From the NCBI RefSeq assembly GCF_000471905.2, contig NW_006498192.1, positions 2,966,548 to 3,030,547 of the forward strand: a stretch of DNA of 64,000 nucleotides, given 5' to 3'. Origin of the DNA: Amborella trichopoda. Lineage: Eukaryota > Streptophyta > Magnoliopsida > Amborellales > Amborellaceae. Under the pieces are notes generated by a model that was not told where the DNA came from, made no database searches, and saw nothing but the letters and a program-made list of their open reading frames with translations. The first letter of the stretch is position 1; the number at the start of each line of letters is the position of its first letter. Below are positions 63,595 through 64,000 of the stretch, piece after piece. The translations under genes and the position numbers were made by a program.

Positions 63595-64000
63595 TGTCAC
63601 ACCCCAAGAATTTACAATACTATTATTCCTGAGATGTGACGGACAAAACATATATACATCTATTGATAGGACAAATTTACAGTGGCGAGGTCTTACATAG
63701 TAAATAAAGAAAGCTAGCACAACAACAGTATCTTTCAAGGTTGATCTTGACTAGCACTCAAAATGAATCCGTAGTTATCCTGAAAAATTGTTTACCATAG
63801 TTTGATGAGTTTGGCTACTCAGTAAGTGATCATCATAATCCTAAAAATAATCATGATTGAAAGATATCAATATTTTCCAAAATGAAATCTATTAACAGAA
63901 ATGAATCAACAGTTTCACTTTCAATAAATGCATAATTAAGTATAATCCGAGTAATTGAAATGCTTATAACACTTTTAACGGCAGTACATAATTCAAAGGA
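63595..64000 (+). repeat. Possible start of another LTR
   Basis: TGTCACACCCCAAG at 63,595 is the kind of start seen in several plant Ty3/gypsy LTRs. About 200 bp later GAGTTTGGCTACTCAGTAAG (63,806-63,825) resembles a segment I associate with such LTRs. The window ends before a partner or an LTR end can be seen. Confidence 0.3.

Noticed and set aside
1-64000. Host protein-coding genes, tRNA or rRNA genes
   Set aside because: I looked on both strands for conserved enzyme or structural motifs and for tRNA-like cloverleaf signals and found only retroelement text. Small open frames in the right flank have no recognisable relatives.

Overview
The window reads as repeat-rich chromatin from a seed plant, most likely a flowering plant. 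I found no host gene that I can support and no tRNA or rRNA. From position 1 to about 61,410 almost every base can be assigned to decayed, nested LTR retrotransposons of the Ty3/gypsy superfamily, Tat branch. The evidence is Tat-style gag text, a second acquired RNase H behind the reverse-transcriptase RNase H, 3 to 4 kb LTRs, a primer-binding site of the GCGACTCCACTGGGGAC type, long minisatellites in the 3' untranslated region, and antisense reading frames resembling the plant mobile domain. The last 2.6 kb is AT-rich and different in character.

Layout, with element names given here. A (minus, 1-5,742): broken gag and pol running off the left edge, and the only pol in the window. LTR 5,743-8,707 is shared by A and B. 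B (minus, 8,708-17,611): 3' untranslated region, minisatellites, protease relic and gag, with no reverse transcriptase or integrase. A truncated 5' LTR of B follows (17,612-19,724). D (minus) is an older element seen in two pieces: a fragment of its divergent 3' LTR and 3' internal end (19,725-22,852), then its main body (40,119-48,693) with a divergent gag and a plus-strand antisense gene. C (plus, 22,853-40,118) sits inside D with both LTRs and an exact 5-bp target-site duplication, CTTAT. E (minus) has its 3' LTR at 48,694-52,809, gag and protease remains at 52,810-59,198, and a 1-kb collapsed 5' LTR at 59,199-60,242. F is a further 3' internal fragment (60,243-61,411) sharing that LTR. Right flank: 61,412-64,000.

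How the parts relate: A once encoded replication enzymes. C and D carry gag plus an antisense plant-mobile-domain reading frame where pol would be, so they look non-autonomous and would have needed a relative such as A. All reading frames seen are interrupted, so this is a fossil bed and not a working system.

The most interesting signal is in the LTRs. In every LTR with a visible promoter, TATA box and AATAAA lie close together in the middle, leaving a very long U5 (about 1.7 to 2.8 kb). That U5 holds a polypyrimidine tract and an array of about 8 to 14 imperfect palindromes. The arrays differ in sequence between elements but share one design: a hairpin of about 30 nt plus a pyrimidine spacer (sense strand). 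A possible splice donor in front of the array and a conserved acceptor-like GTGTGATTGCAG behind it suggest a leader intron, which would let genomic and spliced RNAs differ by the whole array. This is inference from sequence and needs RNA evidence.
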